A DNA stretch of 64,000 nt from Anisus vortex (Eukaryota; Mollusca; Gastropoda; Planorbidae). The stretch covers positions 16,374,181-16,438,180 of the forward strand of contig OX421500.1 in assembly GCA_949126835.1 (NCBI GenBank), read 5' to 3'. The notes below the pieces were generated by a model. That model saw only the letters and a program-made list of their open reading frames with translations. It did no database searches and was not told the origin of the DNA. This document shows positions 12,601 to 27,600 of this stretch, piece after piece (position 1 is the first letter of the stretch; every line of letters begins with the position of its first letter). A program made the translations under genes and the position numbers.

Positions 12601-15600
12601 ACAATATGATGGTGCAAAATATCATAAGTGGCTACATTTAGTTTGCAAAGAAAATGTTTTAAAATATCATAAGTGGCTACATTTAGTTTGCAAAGAAAAT
12701 GTTTTAAAATATCATAAGTGGCTACATTTAGTTTGCAAAGAAAATGTTTTAAAATATCATAAGTGGCTACATTTAGTTTGCAAAGAAAATGTTTTAAAAT
12801 ATCATAAGTGGCTACATTTAGTTTGCAAAGAAAATGTTTTACAATATTGTAACTTTATTAAAGAAGTAGAAAATAATTACTATTAAAGCCTTATAATAAT
12901 ACAATTGACTATATTAAATTAATTACATTTTAACTTGCACTCAGACATAAGGGTCAATTAGAATGAAATGTTGCACACATATTTATGTGTTTTCTTGACA
13001 AATATTTTATCACTAGAAAAAATCCTAGATAATTTCTAAATAATTAGCTTTTACATAGGTCAGGCCACATTTACTATAAAGGTTTTCTGACCTGGGCTCT
13101 CATGATTTAGATAAAACAGAAGCAAAATAGCTCTAAGTTAAACAACATATGGTAAGTTTGTGTATGAATTCCCAATAACTTTAAAAAAATAAAATCCATA
13201 CATGTGAACAAAAGCGGACTGAGAATGGTAAATGTTATAAAATAGAGAGATACTATAAAAATGATCATCATCATCAATTATCACTATTGTGTTCTCTGTT
13301 ATCTTTATTCAGAAGTTTCTTTCAATTTTAACAAAGACCTACATTCTATTGATTGTTTAAGCATATAAACATCATCATTCCGATACAGCAGCCATCTGGG
13401 CACTTGCCCTTAGGCCTGTGTCTATGTTTAAGAAATTACATACATTTTGTAGCTGTTCGTAGTTGGAATACAGGGTGTTAGAGATTTGGTGTTCTGGGGA
13501 GGTAGACATTTTGTATGTCTTGCAGTGCCGGACAGTCAAAAAGTTGATGAGCAACTGTTTCATTTTGGTGTTTACAGCAGGGGCATTCCGCCACTTTTTC
13601 TGGTTTGAAATGTTAAGGTTCGAGTTTAGATGTACGTGTCCTGTGAACGGGCAAAAGATGGTCACTGGATCTTGTCTCTATAGATCATTTATTTGGTCAT
13701 TTTGATCTGGTCAGGGCATTTTTGGGAAAACACATCTTCCGGTTGTGCCCAGTGCCCAACAATTTAACCACTCTTCTTCTATGTTTGTTTTGATAATCTG
13801 TTTGGCTGTATCAAATGATGCTGGTGTGTTAGGTTGAAAGTAGGTCTGCTCCTTAAGAGCAGACACCTTAGCAAAGCAAGGAGTAAAGATAACAATAAAT
13901 CCTCAATTAGTCATTAATATATTTTATAATTGATTATCTACCCTTATAATTTCCATTTTTAATTCTAAATAAATTAATGGTAATTTATTTATTTCAGCTG
14001 AGTTATTTTGATATTTGATTTTTATTACTTTTAACATTTAAGCTTTTGACATACACTTATCCTGGTAAAATATGTTTTGTTGTTACATTCTTTTAGCAGA
14101 GCTGTCACCATTATTATTATTATGATTATTCTCATCCTGACTCAATGTATTTGACCCCTTATTTTTTCCAGATGTGTTGTTACAAGTACACTTACCCTGA
14201 CTTCTCATCATATTGGACATGGGAGGCTTGGTATGAGGCATGGATGAACTCACCCTACATTTCATACAGAGACCCCAATGCTGGCCACCTCCTCTTGAAT
14301 GACCCATGGTGGTGGTGGGGCGATGCACGTAAATCCAAAGAGGAAGACATTAACCCACATAGATGGTGCTGTGAAGACAGTAGCTCCCCGTCATACTACT
14401 GTAGTTTATACAATCAAGTCAGGCCTGACTATGGCTGTTCACTGAATGCTGAGTTTATTTCAGGTTATTATTTGTCAATAATTATAGCCTTTATCACCTA
14501 TAGCAACCGATAACATGAACGCATGATTAAAGCCACTTATCACTTGTAGTAACAAGTCGAGGTTGATATAATTGTCTACTAGTCTCTACTATATCTAGAC
14601 ATACATATTAAGACTGTGAGTCCACGGATGAACATAGGATGTAATAATATTTATAGAAGGAGCATTGATAATAATATATTATACAATATACCAACATTAA
14701 AATCTACTGTATAAGTTAAATCTCTGTATTTACTAAATTCTTTGCAAAAGAAAAATGCCTACCTATAATATAAGTTCATTTCTGGATAACCAACAAACAA
14801 ATGTAATTTTTTGCCTCCCTTTTAATAAACCTTTAGCCAGAAGGTACATATAAAAAAATGTTGAAGAACTAAATCAAATAAAATTGAGATAACTCTCAAA
14901 GCATTCTTGAACAAAAATATTTCTAATCGAAACTATAAATCAATCATCTATTATGAAAATAAATCACTTTAACAGGCTTAGTATTGTATGAACAAAATTT
15001 ACAGATTATGTTTCTACATGATTAAATGCTTTATTTTTTTTTTTATTCCAATATTAATCATCACTTTTATTAATGAAATGTTTACAAATTTTACCCTCTA
15101 ATATTTTTAGGCTGACATGATCACATACTGGTCCAATTAAATGTATTCATTTTTTTAAAATCCATTTTCTTGTTATTATTGCCTTGATTAATATTGATTA
15201 AATTTAATATATTAAATTAAATTTAAATAAGAAACAAAAAGAACTTGAAAGAAAAAACATAGCATAATACAACACCAAATCAAAATATACTTAAATGAAT
15301 AGACTGTTGTAGGCCCGAGATAAACTTCGGAAGTAATGAATTATTTTGTAAATAAGTTGTTTAACATAATCTTAAAGAGTCACCAATTAAGTTGAGCATG
15401 TACCATAAAGGGATGGAAGGGGAATAACCTGGAGTAGTCAACTATAGTGAAGACTAGTGACCATCAAATTTGCCTCAATTCCATACAACATAATAGGTAT
15501 AAGGTTAGAAGAAGATAACATTGTAAGCTTTTAATTAATGTAACTCAGAACAATACAAATAGAAGATAATAGAAGAGAAGATAACATTGTAAGCTTTTAA

Positions 15601-18600
15601 TTAATGTAACTCAGAACAATACAAATAGAAGATAATAGAAGAGAAGATAACATTGTAAGCTTTTAATTAATGTAACTCAGAACCATACAAATAGAAGATA
15701 ATAGAAGAGAAGATAACATTGTAAGCTTTTAATTAATGTAACTCAGAACCATACAATTAATTCATTCTTTTATCTTTTTGCCCATTCACTCTTCTATTTT
15801 TTGCCCTAAACCAATAAGTAATTAGATCTAGGTCTGATCTCTTTGGATATCAACCAGTAACTCTATACACCAAACTCTAAACACCTGTTGTGAGCTATTT
15901 TATATCATATATATATTGTTCTTTTATTTATTTTATTGTTAGATATTTTAGTATTTTATTTATAATAAGCTTTAAGTGATATGTCCCGAGGTATGACATG
16001 TGTAGAGTTAAGAAAGTGACGTCGCAGTCTGGTTATTGTGTCTGGGAAATGAATGATGTGTTGAAGTTCAAGTATTTCTTCTGTTGCATTGAATTGTAGA
16101 AGACAATTGTAGAAGACATTTCCTTTGTTTAAATCTGTCAGTAAGCTGAGCTTTCTTGTATTTGTACAGGTCGGGCTCTTGGAGACCCACACATAAAAAC
16201 TCTAGATGGTTTTGAGTATGCCTTCAATGGCCTTGGAGAATACTGCATGATCTGTATGAAGGACTTCACACTTCAAGCCAGAACTGCACAAGCCATTAAC
16301 AGTCAAGGAAATAAAACTAATGCCACCATTTTTGTAGCTTTTGCAGCTAAAGAGGGAAATGATTCTAGATTTCAAGTTGAATTAGATGCACTGAAAACAG
16401 GTAGACTATTCAAAATTCAAATATTCATGTTGATAAGAACATGTTAAAAAAAACAACAAGAAAAACCAATTAAGATTTTGAATTTTCCAAAAGATTATTA
16501 AAAAAGACACTTGAATAATGAAATTCTTTTACAAAAATAATGCAGAAATTTAGTTTTAACTTAGATGCACTAAATAGAATACTGATATTCTGTTTTGAAT
16601 AATAATTTCTAAAGTAAGGAATATATTTTTTATCTTTAGTCTCAACTTAGATCCAATGGAACATATGTATTATACATTTTGAATGATGTATTATTTATAA
16701 CTCTAGTAAAATAAAAATATACTAATTACAATTTAGTTTAACTTGTGTAACAAATAATAATGTTGCTGTCACTACCATCTGCATACTATGTACATTTCAG
16801 TATTTTCTTTAAATGGAAAATATACTATCTAATTTTTTATATTTTTTATTCTAGGCATGATCATTACAGCTAACAATCATGACTGCACAACTGCTTTTTA
16901 TGACCTCAAAAACTATAATGAAACATTTGATAACAACAGCATCAGTGTTAAGAGAATGGAAAATGAAAATAAAACTGTATTGGTTGTGTCTTTTCCATCA
17001 GGTTTGTTTAAATAAGGCTGTTTTTTTTATGCATATGTAGGGGTTAGGGTAATAGGGGTTCTTGTCTGCGGCAAACCAGAACTGGAGTTGACTGTCTAAG
17101 GCTTAAAAGGAAGGGGCACGGTGGCTGTATGGCATCACGTTCGGCTGGCGTACCGAAGGTCCTGGGTCCGAATCCTGTTGCAGGCTAGGATTTTTTCCCC
17201 GGTCTGTACGGTGTCCCTGAGTCTACCCAGCTCTGATGGGTACCTGACCTTAGTTGGGTGTTACGTACTCGGGCAATAATATGTATGTGGTTGTTGTCTA
17301 GATGTAGGCTCAATATTCCAAGAGTTGTCTGTATATTGTCTTGATTGTTTCATTAATTATGGTTTTATTTTAATGTTAATTCAATGTAACACTTTTAATT
17401 TCATTTGAGATCAACACCAGTTGCAGAATAATTGTAGTTTTATTTGGTATAACACTTGAACACAATACAAAGTTACATGAGAAAAAGTCCAAAACTGATT
17501 CTGATAAACACAGATGTACAGCTAACGTGACTGAAACTCAAACTGTAAAATTCCAAACTGCAACTGAACTCTGAGAGAGAAGCATTGCTATATAAGATAT
17601 CTTTTTCTATACGCAGAAGTGCTGATTGGTTAGGGTCCAGCCAATCGTAACGTTTCCCCTAGAATTTGGGGACAACTTCCACTCCCAAAAACACAAACAC
17701 AAGTCCGGTTAGAAAGTCGGTTAATTGGTTAGGATAATGGACCCAATTTTCTCTTAGTCTGAAATTAGGTGAGCAGGTCGGTGTCAAGACTTTACCTAAA
17801 AAAAAATAGAACCATAAATTTTCGATCTAATTACAATACATTGATTAAACTCATTCTATGCTGGCTAACAGCAGACTCCATGGTGCCCTCAAACCTTAAC
17901 ACTAGACATAAAGGCGCCATTGGATGCACTTTGAATTAAAGTATCTACGCAAGTGTGTGAGCGTGTGTGTTTGTGTTAAAGAAGGGGAGCTAATTGGAAA
18001 TGGGGAGGGGGTAGTTGGGAACCAATTTCGATTAACATTCAGTGTCACGACTTTGCAGATGCCATGTAGTTTTATTACAATGGTGGGAAATGCGTAAGTG
18101 TTTTGTGAATGATAGCGAAATGGGAAGGGACAAAAATCTAATAAGGTTACGAAAACACAACGGGTCAGGTTTTCACTCTGAAAGAAAAATATTGGTCAGG
18201 GAGGGGGATTGGGTGCAACAATGTAACAGTAAAGGCGGCTGTGCATAGTGCTGGCCACACAATCACCTAGTATGCCACGGCCACAGAAACTGGTGAACGC
18301 TCCTTCCCTCGACCTGTGGATTAATTTGGTTCGTCGGATACTTTACTTTTTTTTTATTAAGGCTTAAAAACATACACTCAGTTGGATATAGCACCTAACA
18401 TGAGCACATTGCAGTTACAGGCTGCGCATCCATAGTTTACATGCACACCAGAGTAAAAAAGAAAGAAAAATCTTTATTTACAAGAAATATAATATATAGT
18501 CTAGAATTTTTTTTAACTATACCAAATAAACCTATTAATATTGTATTAAATTATATCATAATATTATATTTAAAACAATTTAAATTTATTCCCAAATATC

Positions 18601-21600
18601 TGCACTGAAAGATAGATTTGATAGATACAATAAAATTAATGCATTAAAACACAAACATTTGTGTATTTTTTTATCCTTGCTACAAATTGTACATAAAATT
18701 AGTCAAACATATACTAGACTATGTGCCATCTGTCTAGATTTGTTGATTGGTAAAAAAGAAAAAAACAATGCATTTTAAGTTGTGAGAATAAATTTTTTTT
18801 ATTTATTATGGAACATAGAAGTAAACTTTCTTTCTTTGTTTAATGGGTAGATTTATTGAACAATTTTGTAATATTTTTTATAATCACATGTTATTATTTT
18901 TACTTATAAAATTTATTAGTTTTTTTTTTAACTAATAGTCTTTAATTTACACTTGTAAAAAATAATATTTTCTCAAACAGGTAAATCTGTGGAAGTCTAT
19001 GTTGGAGTAAACAATCTGGAATTCTCTGTCAATATGCCAATAGAATTTAAAGGAAAACTCAAAGGACTTATGGGTAATTTCAATGGCAAACCAGAGGATG
19101 ACTTTGAACTTCAAAATGGCACACATCTAAGTCCTAACAGTACAGAGAGAGACATTTTTGAGAAATTTGGGAAAGATTGTAAGTTTATATATTATATATT
19201 AAACATTAAAAAATAAATTATTAAACATTTAAAGTAAAAAATTAAAAAATTTGAGAATATTAACACCATTCAATAAAACATATTTGAAGTTCACACATAT
19301 ATTCAAATTTTGATCTGCTGGAAGTTAGGGTTATGGTTCTTGTTGAGCAACTCTATTTTATATATTCTGTAGAGAAATAGAGTGAAATTCATTAGTAAAA
19401 GTAGATTCTTCTATTGCTACTATAGTTAATATAAAAAAGTACTGTAGTATTATTAAATATAATTTCTAGAGTTATAACATATACATTCTAGGATATTATT
19501 CATAGTTTTAAATGATGTTTTGAAAAAAATGTTTAATAGTTATAAAATGCTTAAAAGTTTGAAAATAATCTTAGAAAATTAATTGAATAACTAAAAAAAA
19601 CGTTTCATTGAATTAGAAATCATAATTGTTTTTCAAGTTTTGGATTTTGTATTATCGATATTCAAGAAAAGAAAATATTTTTTTTCCAGGGGAAGTCACT
19701 ACAACCACTAGTGTATTCACATACCCACCTGGTGAAACTGCTCTCAACTATCAGCATCCAGAGTTCAGGCCCCTGTTCAAAGAAGACATAGACCATGACC
19801 TACTGGAAACAGCAAAGTCAAAATGTGGAGACAATGATGCTTGCATCTTTGACCTGGTTCTCACTGGCAATGAAGAATTTGCTACAAACACCAAAAATGT
19901 CATGAGGCAGGCTTCAATAGTTCAGGCTGCCCAGAGTGAGTTTTACATAGCCTGTGACCTGTAAGGGAACCATGTTGTGAAAATACTTAACTTGTAAATT
20001 TTAACATTTATTAGTAAAGAATAACTTTTACACCATGCATGTGTGTCAGTACAATGTTTCATAGTGGGGGAGCAAAGCTTTTTAACAGCTAGATGACTAG
20101 TTACTAGACAAGTGTATCACCAATTGTTAAATCACTAAACCTAGAAATAGTAAAGCAAAGAGTAATGTAGTAATAATATATAAGTGTAACATAAGGCATT
20201 AAAATTCTAACTTGGACGTACAACACAGCAACACTCTATTACAATGCTCAGATAGACATAAGGGTAAAAACAATTTTCATTTTCCTTATCATATACTGAA
20301 ACAAATACCTATAAGTTCTCATTCTTCCCAAGTGGCATCTGGGCATGGAATGAGGTTGCCTGAACAAAACAGGAAAATCAATATTTAAAATTTCTTAAAA
20401 CTGATGAAAAAGCAAGACTAGACTCAAACCACATAACATGAAAAAATCTTCTGCACAGAAGGATTATTTGTATTTTGTTGGATTAGAAGATAAGACAACC
20501 CAAGGCTTACCATGTTTTAAGATTGCACACCTTCATTAACCATGCTAATATGTTAAAAAAACTTTATTATTTCTAGATACTTGTAATAAATATTATTATT
20601 CTGTACTTGTATAATTTTGTGTACATGTTTGCAATCATTCAAAATAATATGTTAGCCTTAATGTCAAGACAAACATGGGTATATTTATTAGTATCTATTG
20701 CAGCATAATAAATATAATTTAAAAGAAACACGGCTTAAGAATAGGGTTAGAATATAAGTAGTTTTTCTTAAGGTTAGGGTTAGGATATAAGTAGTTTGAC
20801 TTCATCATATTGCTTGACATTACAATATTTCAGAAAACCAGCTGCCCTTGCTAAAAATAGAAAGTCTGTTGAATAGTAAACATCAATGGGAAGTAACTCA
20901 TAGCAAAGCTGCACAGATCAAGTTTACAGCTACTGATGCTGACCCAGAAGATACTGTTACCTATGTGTTGAAAGGAAGCACAAGTTCTAGTCTCTCCATT
21001 GATTCTACGGGTCTATTATCTTACACACCTAACATGAACAGTTCAGTAACTATTGGGTAATCAATTATTTTGAACTCTCTACAACTGATATAACTATACT
21101 GTTTCATTTTTTTTGTTCTACTTTGCTAATAGCCATAAAAAAAAATAAGAAAAAAAAATAGACAACTGATCTAGATTTTTTCCAATTTCAGTGTTCAAGC
21201 TAATGATTCTAAAGGGGGACAATCCAATATTGTTTATGTGGATGTGGTTGTCTGCCCTGACTGCAGTGGGCATGGTGTTTGTGATAGAAGCAGAACTCAG
21301 GAAAATGAAATGGAAAATGGAAGATTTCTTCTCAGTGTATGTTCTTGTTGGCCAGCATACACAGGTAATCTTTCACCTAGATTGATTTAGCAAATATTTT
21401 GTACAATTATTATTATTATTATTATTTTAGTTATAAATTTAATGTAATAGTATGTGATAGCGTAATATAGAAATATGTCTTCATAACATTTTAATCATGT
21501 TCACAACAACATAACCACTCAATCGAGTCATCAATATTAATATTTATTCATTTAAAGCAAGACATTCTTGAGAATACATACATACAGCAATAAATTTAAT

Positions 21601-24600
21601 CAAAGCGTATTACAACAATACAGTCTCCTGTAGGTCACTAAGAAGAGTTATTACACATGATAACAATACTAGTCAAGTATCACAATTAAGGTATTGACTG
21701 TAACCTTGTCTGTCTTGAAGCCTTAAATCTTATTTTAACAGTCTATAGCCACATTCTACTATGTTCTATTATTCTACTACTTGTAATCCTTACTGTTCTA
21801 ACTAAGTTGCCTTAGATGAGAAGCTTTGTTAAAATTCTGATACACCTAAATGTAAAGCTAAAGATCTGAGCCATTATAAAATGTATCCTTGTGATAAAAG
21901 CTGTTAGTATTACAGATTCCTTCTACTATGAACAGTGGAAAGTGGCAGACAATATGGTTAATGGGTAACCTATTTTGACTAGTGACCATAATGATTCATT
22001 GTGTTAAGGATTAAAAGACAAATCCAAACTATATTATTTTTTGATCCTCCTGTATTTACTTGTATTCTTTATTCTTTCTACTTCTAAAATTATTTTGCTC
22101 TAAATAAATTCTGGATCTAGCCACCAAGTTTTTTGTATCCACAGGTGCAAACTGTGAGTTAAATTATGATGCATGCAAAGATCAACCTTGTTTAACTGGT
22201 CAGAAGTGCATAGACAAAACTCCAGCAGAACAGGGAACCTCTACAACAGGCTACAATTGTGGATCTTGCCCAGCAGGATATGAAGAAAGAGACAGCTTCT
22301 GTGTGGGTGAGGACTTTGATGTATTTGATAGCACACAGGCAAACATAAATAATGAAATCTATTTTTTTTATACATAATTATTGACATTATGTGAAATGTG
22401 TATATTAAAAACAATTTCAGATATTAATGAGTGTATTGCCAATGGCACTGAGCCTGTGTGTCCACAACATGCTGAATGTGAAAATGCAGTAGGTTCCTAC
22501 AGCTGTGCTTGTCTACCTGGCTACAGACTTGATCCTAAGAATGATTCTATTTGTAAAGGTCAGTGCATTAGTCTATCTGATAAATAAACAGCAATAACAA
22601 AATAAAGGATCCATAGGACTGTCTAGTTCTAATTACCGAAAGGTTTAACATTTGATTCCCTGATTAATTGTCATCTATATTTATTGAAAATAAAACTTTG
22701 AATTCAAATTAAATTAAATGAAGATTAATATGTCAAAATTTTAATAAGTGAAGTAAAGAAATTTTATTTTAAAGTACAAAAAGACTATTGTTTGTATTTT
22801 TATAAATATGTCTATGTAAAAGCTACCTATTGTTGAATTGTTTCCAATACATATTGGAATTGTTTTGATGCTTACAAATGTGTAAATTTAAAACGTGTAT
22901 AGTTTGTAGTTAACTAAATGCTGGCCTATATTTAACTGCTTTACTATTATTTTGATGTTTATAAATTTATAAATGTGTATATTCGAAAGTTATTTATTGT
23001 TTTCAAGATTTTAAATGATAATAGTAGTGTTCTGTTTTAGATGTTGATGAATGTGCTGAGAAAACCCACAATTGCCAACAGGTGTGTGAGAACACAGAAG
23101 GTGGATTTAATTGTTCCTGTCTACCTGGCAACACCTTGAAGAGTGATAAGAAAACATGTCAACAAGGTATATTTTGTACAGTTCAAAGATTATTTGTATG
23201 GAATGCTTTCTTACCTTGGTTAAGAGCATCAGATTATTTCTTGTTTCAATGTTTCATTGCCAGCAGTCAGTAAAAATATATAAACCATAAATTATACAAT
23301 TCCCTTTATAACAAAGTTAAATTTAATTTAGAAAAAAAAAAAGAAAACCATTGACTTGTATTGACAAATTAAATCCTATTGGTACTTCAAAACGTGTCAG
23401 ACTTTGGCCCACTTTATTACCTCCTTCCACATGAACTATACTTACACAGCCAGCTTTGGTAGATTTGTAAGAATGTCAAAATCTGACATTAAAACAAAGA
23501 AATCTCGATCTGAACTCTTTTTGTCAAACCCAGCACTTAATAATTATCTTTATCTCATATTATCTTTTCAATATGCCTGCATTAGTTTCTTTTTTAGCTT
23601 CCAAGCAGTTAGGCCATAAAAAAAAGGCTATTGGGAATATCCTCTTTTTTTTTTAGTTAAATAACTGTCTTTAAAACTTGTTTATAAAAAGATTATACAT
23701 TTTTGCTTTTTTAAAAAATGTATCACAGATGCAACCAGCGTCACACTGTGTGCTAACAAGGGCTGTCACCAAATATGTACAGTGACAGGTGGAGTTGCCA
23801 ACTGTGCATGTAACACTGGCTATACAAACAGTAATGAAACGTTTTGTAGTGGTAAGTTTCATAGGCTCTTGTTTGTATGCTAAGCCTGAGTTTCCCAAAT
23901 ATTGGGTTTCATTCCAACACCGCTAAAGTGGTTTGCAAATTCTAGAAAGTAAAGTTCCAGATCAAGGTCATAGTATCTTGATGTACTTGTGATAAACCTA
24001 TAACAGGTTTTTCTGCTTTATTTAGACAATTTGTCACATGTTAATTCAATGTTATCTACAATTCTCAAGTACAGATGTATATATATGAAAATTGTGTGGA
24101 AATCCATATCTGTTAAATGTTACTAAATGACTAGCTTTATCCACAAAAGCATATTTGTATCTATTCTTTGTTAAAGGCAAGCACAAAAATATTCTTGGGT
24201 CACAAAATGAAATTATACAAATAAGCAGGTCACAACAAAGTTTGTGAACACTTTGCTAAGCTAGAAACACCAGTTTGAAACATATGCCTCCTAGTTTTAA
24301 CATTGTTGTATTTAAGACAACAGCAGAGAATTGTACTTGATTTTGAAAGAAAAATTGTTGTGGGCATTGTAATGTCTTGCAGGCTACAACTGGGTATTAA
24401 TGGAATGTAGGACTCCAATAAAGTAGTTTGAGTAGCATTAAAAGGTTTACATAAAATTCAACATTCTTGTGAAAGTCTTAAAAAATAGTTAACAAAATAT
24501 AATGTTTTCTTAAGTTAACTTGTAATACTTCAATTAATTTCTTCCCAGATATTGATGAGTGTACTTTAAGTAACAAGCCATGCAGTCAATCTTGTCAAAA

Positions 24601-27600
24601 CACAGTTGGTGGATTCCTCTGTTCATGTTATCCTGGCTATAAATTGGACATTGACAATGTGTCATGTAAAAGTAAGTGAAGAATGGCAAAACTTAGACTA
24701 GGTTTTAGACAATGTTTGAATCCTCTGGTATTCTGTTGTCTGTCTAGTAGCTTGTTCACTATAATAATAAACTCAAGCCACTTGATGTATGTTAAAAAAG
24801 AATCAAAAGCTTCAAAGTATGTACAATAGTAACACTTTACTGGTTTCTAACAAGTAGCATCCTTGTAGATAAGCAAACAATATTTACAACAACCCTAACC
24901 ACACTAATACCAGCTTATAATATATCATATATATATATGGTGCAGAAAGTACTAGAATGGATTTTCCCTGTCAATGCTAAAAAAAAATCATACTAGAAAT
25001 TTGTAGAGATAACCAGAAAGTGTATTGGTGCATTATGTCATAATAAATATCTAACTAAACAAATACTCTCTGCACCAAAATGAAATATAAATAAATAACT
25101 ACATGAATTATAAAGACAATCTCAAGTATAATATAGAATTTATCATTATCTGCTAGACACCACACATAACAATACAAATACATTTTTCATTTATAAATGA
25201 AGTGAATGTATGATTTTTATTAGAAAAATATCAATCTATATTCCATATTTCTTTCACTTTAAATACACTTTATCTTATTATTCATTACTCTCCACATTAA
25301 ACAATGATTCTTTAGTTAGAATACTATGTATTAATTAGATACTAAAAAAAAGCAACTAAATACTTCATTTAAATTACATTGATGTACATTTACTACTAAA
25401 GAAAGTGGAGATTAACCAAATTATAGTTTTCCTTTTAAAAAATTGCTTTTTTTTGTTAATGTCATTTATTTTCTTTGTACAAAATAAAAAAAATCTCTCT
25501 TGAAATATATTAAAAAATTATAAAATAAATCTTACAGAGTGTGAAACACCATACTATGGGGTCAACTGTTCAAGCATGTGCATCTGTAATGGCCATGGGA
25601 CATGTGACAATATTCGAGGCTGTGAGTGCAATGCTGGCTGGTCAGGAGTCAACTGCAACCAGGATGTGGATGAGTGTGACACTAACAATGCTTGCCCCAT
25701 TGGTCAAATTTGTGTTAATATGCTCGGGTCATTTTATTGTCAATGTCCGACAGGCTATAAAAACATTTCGGGATCATGTCAAGGTAAAAGCATGTTGATT
25801 TTTTTTTATAAGAAAAGATAGTAGTATAGCAGATAATAGTCTTAGGATCAACATTTGAGGCATAAATAAAGTTTTCCAGATTCTAACACATGTCTTGTAA
25901 TATTCTTAGATTTGATCAGTTATTACTATAGGTAAAATCAGGGCAGCATGTATGACCTCAAAATGGAAAGTCAAATAAATTATAATTTACATTTATTTTG
26001 TTTCTTTATTTTTCATTTACAATTACATCATTCATATTTATAACTGTACAAAATGCAATCTTTAAAAATAAATAAACTTACAAAAAAATAATGTATTTTA
26101 TTGTTTATCTACAGACATCAATGAATGTTTGAATGTGTTGGACAACACTTGTGACCTGTCTCTTGAAGACTGTGTTAACAATCAAGGAAGTTATGTTTGT
26201 CAGTGCAGGAGTGGATTTACAAGAGACAAAAACAATATCTGCAAAGGTAGTTGGGCAACTTAAATTCAAAACAATGATTTAAAACATAACTAGTACATTT
26301 TAAGAAAATATTGATTTAGAACACATCTAGTACATAAATTGAAAACATTGACTTAAAGCATAATTAGTACATTATTTGAAAACAATGATTTTGAACACAT
26401 CTAGTACAATACTAAAAAAACTATGACTTAAAACAATACTAGTACATTATTTGAAAACAATGACTTAAAATATAACTAATACATTATTTGAAAACAATGA
26501 CTTAAACAAAACTAGTACATTATTTAAAAACAACGACTGAAAACATAACTAGTATATTTTTTGAAAACAATGATTTAAAACACATCTAGCATATTTATTT
26601 TTAAAAATGTACCGCATGTCTATTACATTTATAGAAAACAATGAATAAAACATAACTAGAACATATATAGTACACCGTCTCAATTTTGATATCAGAAAGT
26701 TAATAGAGAATGTCTCTAATTTTGTTTACAGATATTGATGAATGTGCTACATCAACACACAACTGTGAGCAGATCTGTGAGAACACAGCGGGAAAGTTCA
26801 ACTGTAAATGTAACTATGGATTCACCTTGAACTTGGACAGAGCCGGCTGTGTTGAAAGTAATTAAAGTTTTATTTAACTATGAATGTGTTATTACAAACC
26901 TCGTTTATAATTAAATTTAAATTATGAGGTCTTGTTAAAGAGGTTGTAATAAATAACTAGTAATATTAATTATTTGTGGCTAACTTATTTACTACAAGAA
27001 ATAACTTATTTAATAAAACAACACTTCAGACAATACCAATTAAAAATAATTTATTAACTAACTTAATATAATTAATATTAAATAAAAATAGAAAAAGAAA
27101 ATTACACTCACTTGAATCCTACAACAGAATTAATAACAATTTAGTAAGGTGAACACAATAATTACACTCACGAAAATAATCCATTGACAGAATTAAATAT
27201 AATGTAGTAAGGCGGTGAACACAATAAATACACAACACTGCCACTGATTTTATAATAAAAGCTCTATAAAAGAATATATAGACTACATTGATATTAGAAA
27301 AACTTTCCTTCTATTATAATGCAAATCTCCTATATTTATACTATACATGTTAGAGATTTCTGGAATAAAAGTATGCTAAGAATAACTCACATAAATTGTA
27401 AACATCTCTTTCTACTATTTTCTCGGCTATGAGAGAATGCTCTTGCATCATCTAGTAAAAAAACAACAACTAATGATGCAACAGTGGCAAAGTTCAACCG
27501 GAGGTCAGGGGGAGATAACCTACTTGAACATACATAACAGTGTTGCAAGACATACTTATTTATTGATATATTTTATTGCAAATTTTTTTACTCTATTTGT

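Noticed and set aside
18042..18248. 68-residue open frame
   Set aside because: It crosses the junction of the LTR-like insert and the SINE, so it is not a gene.
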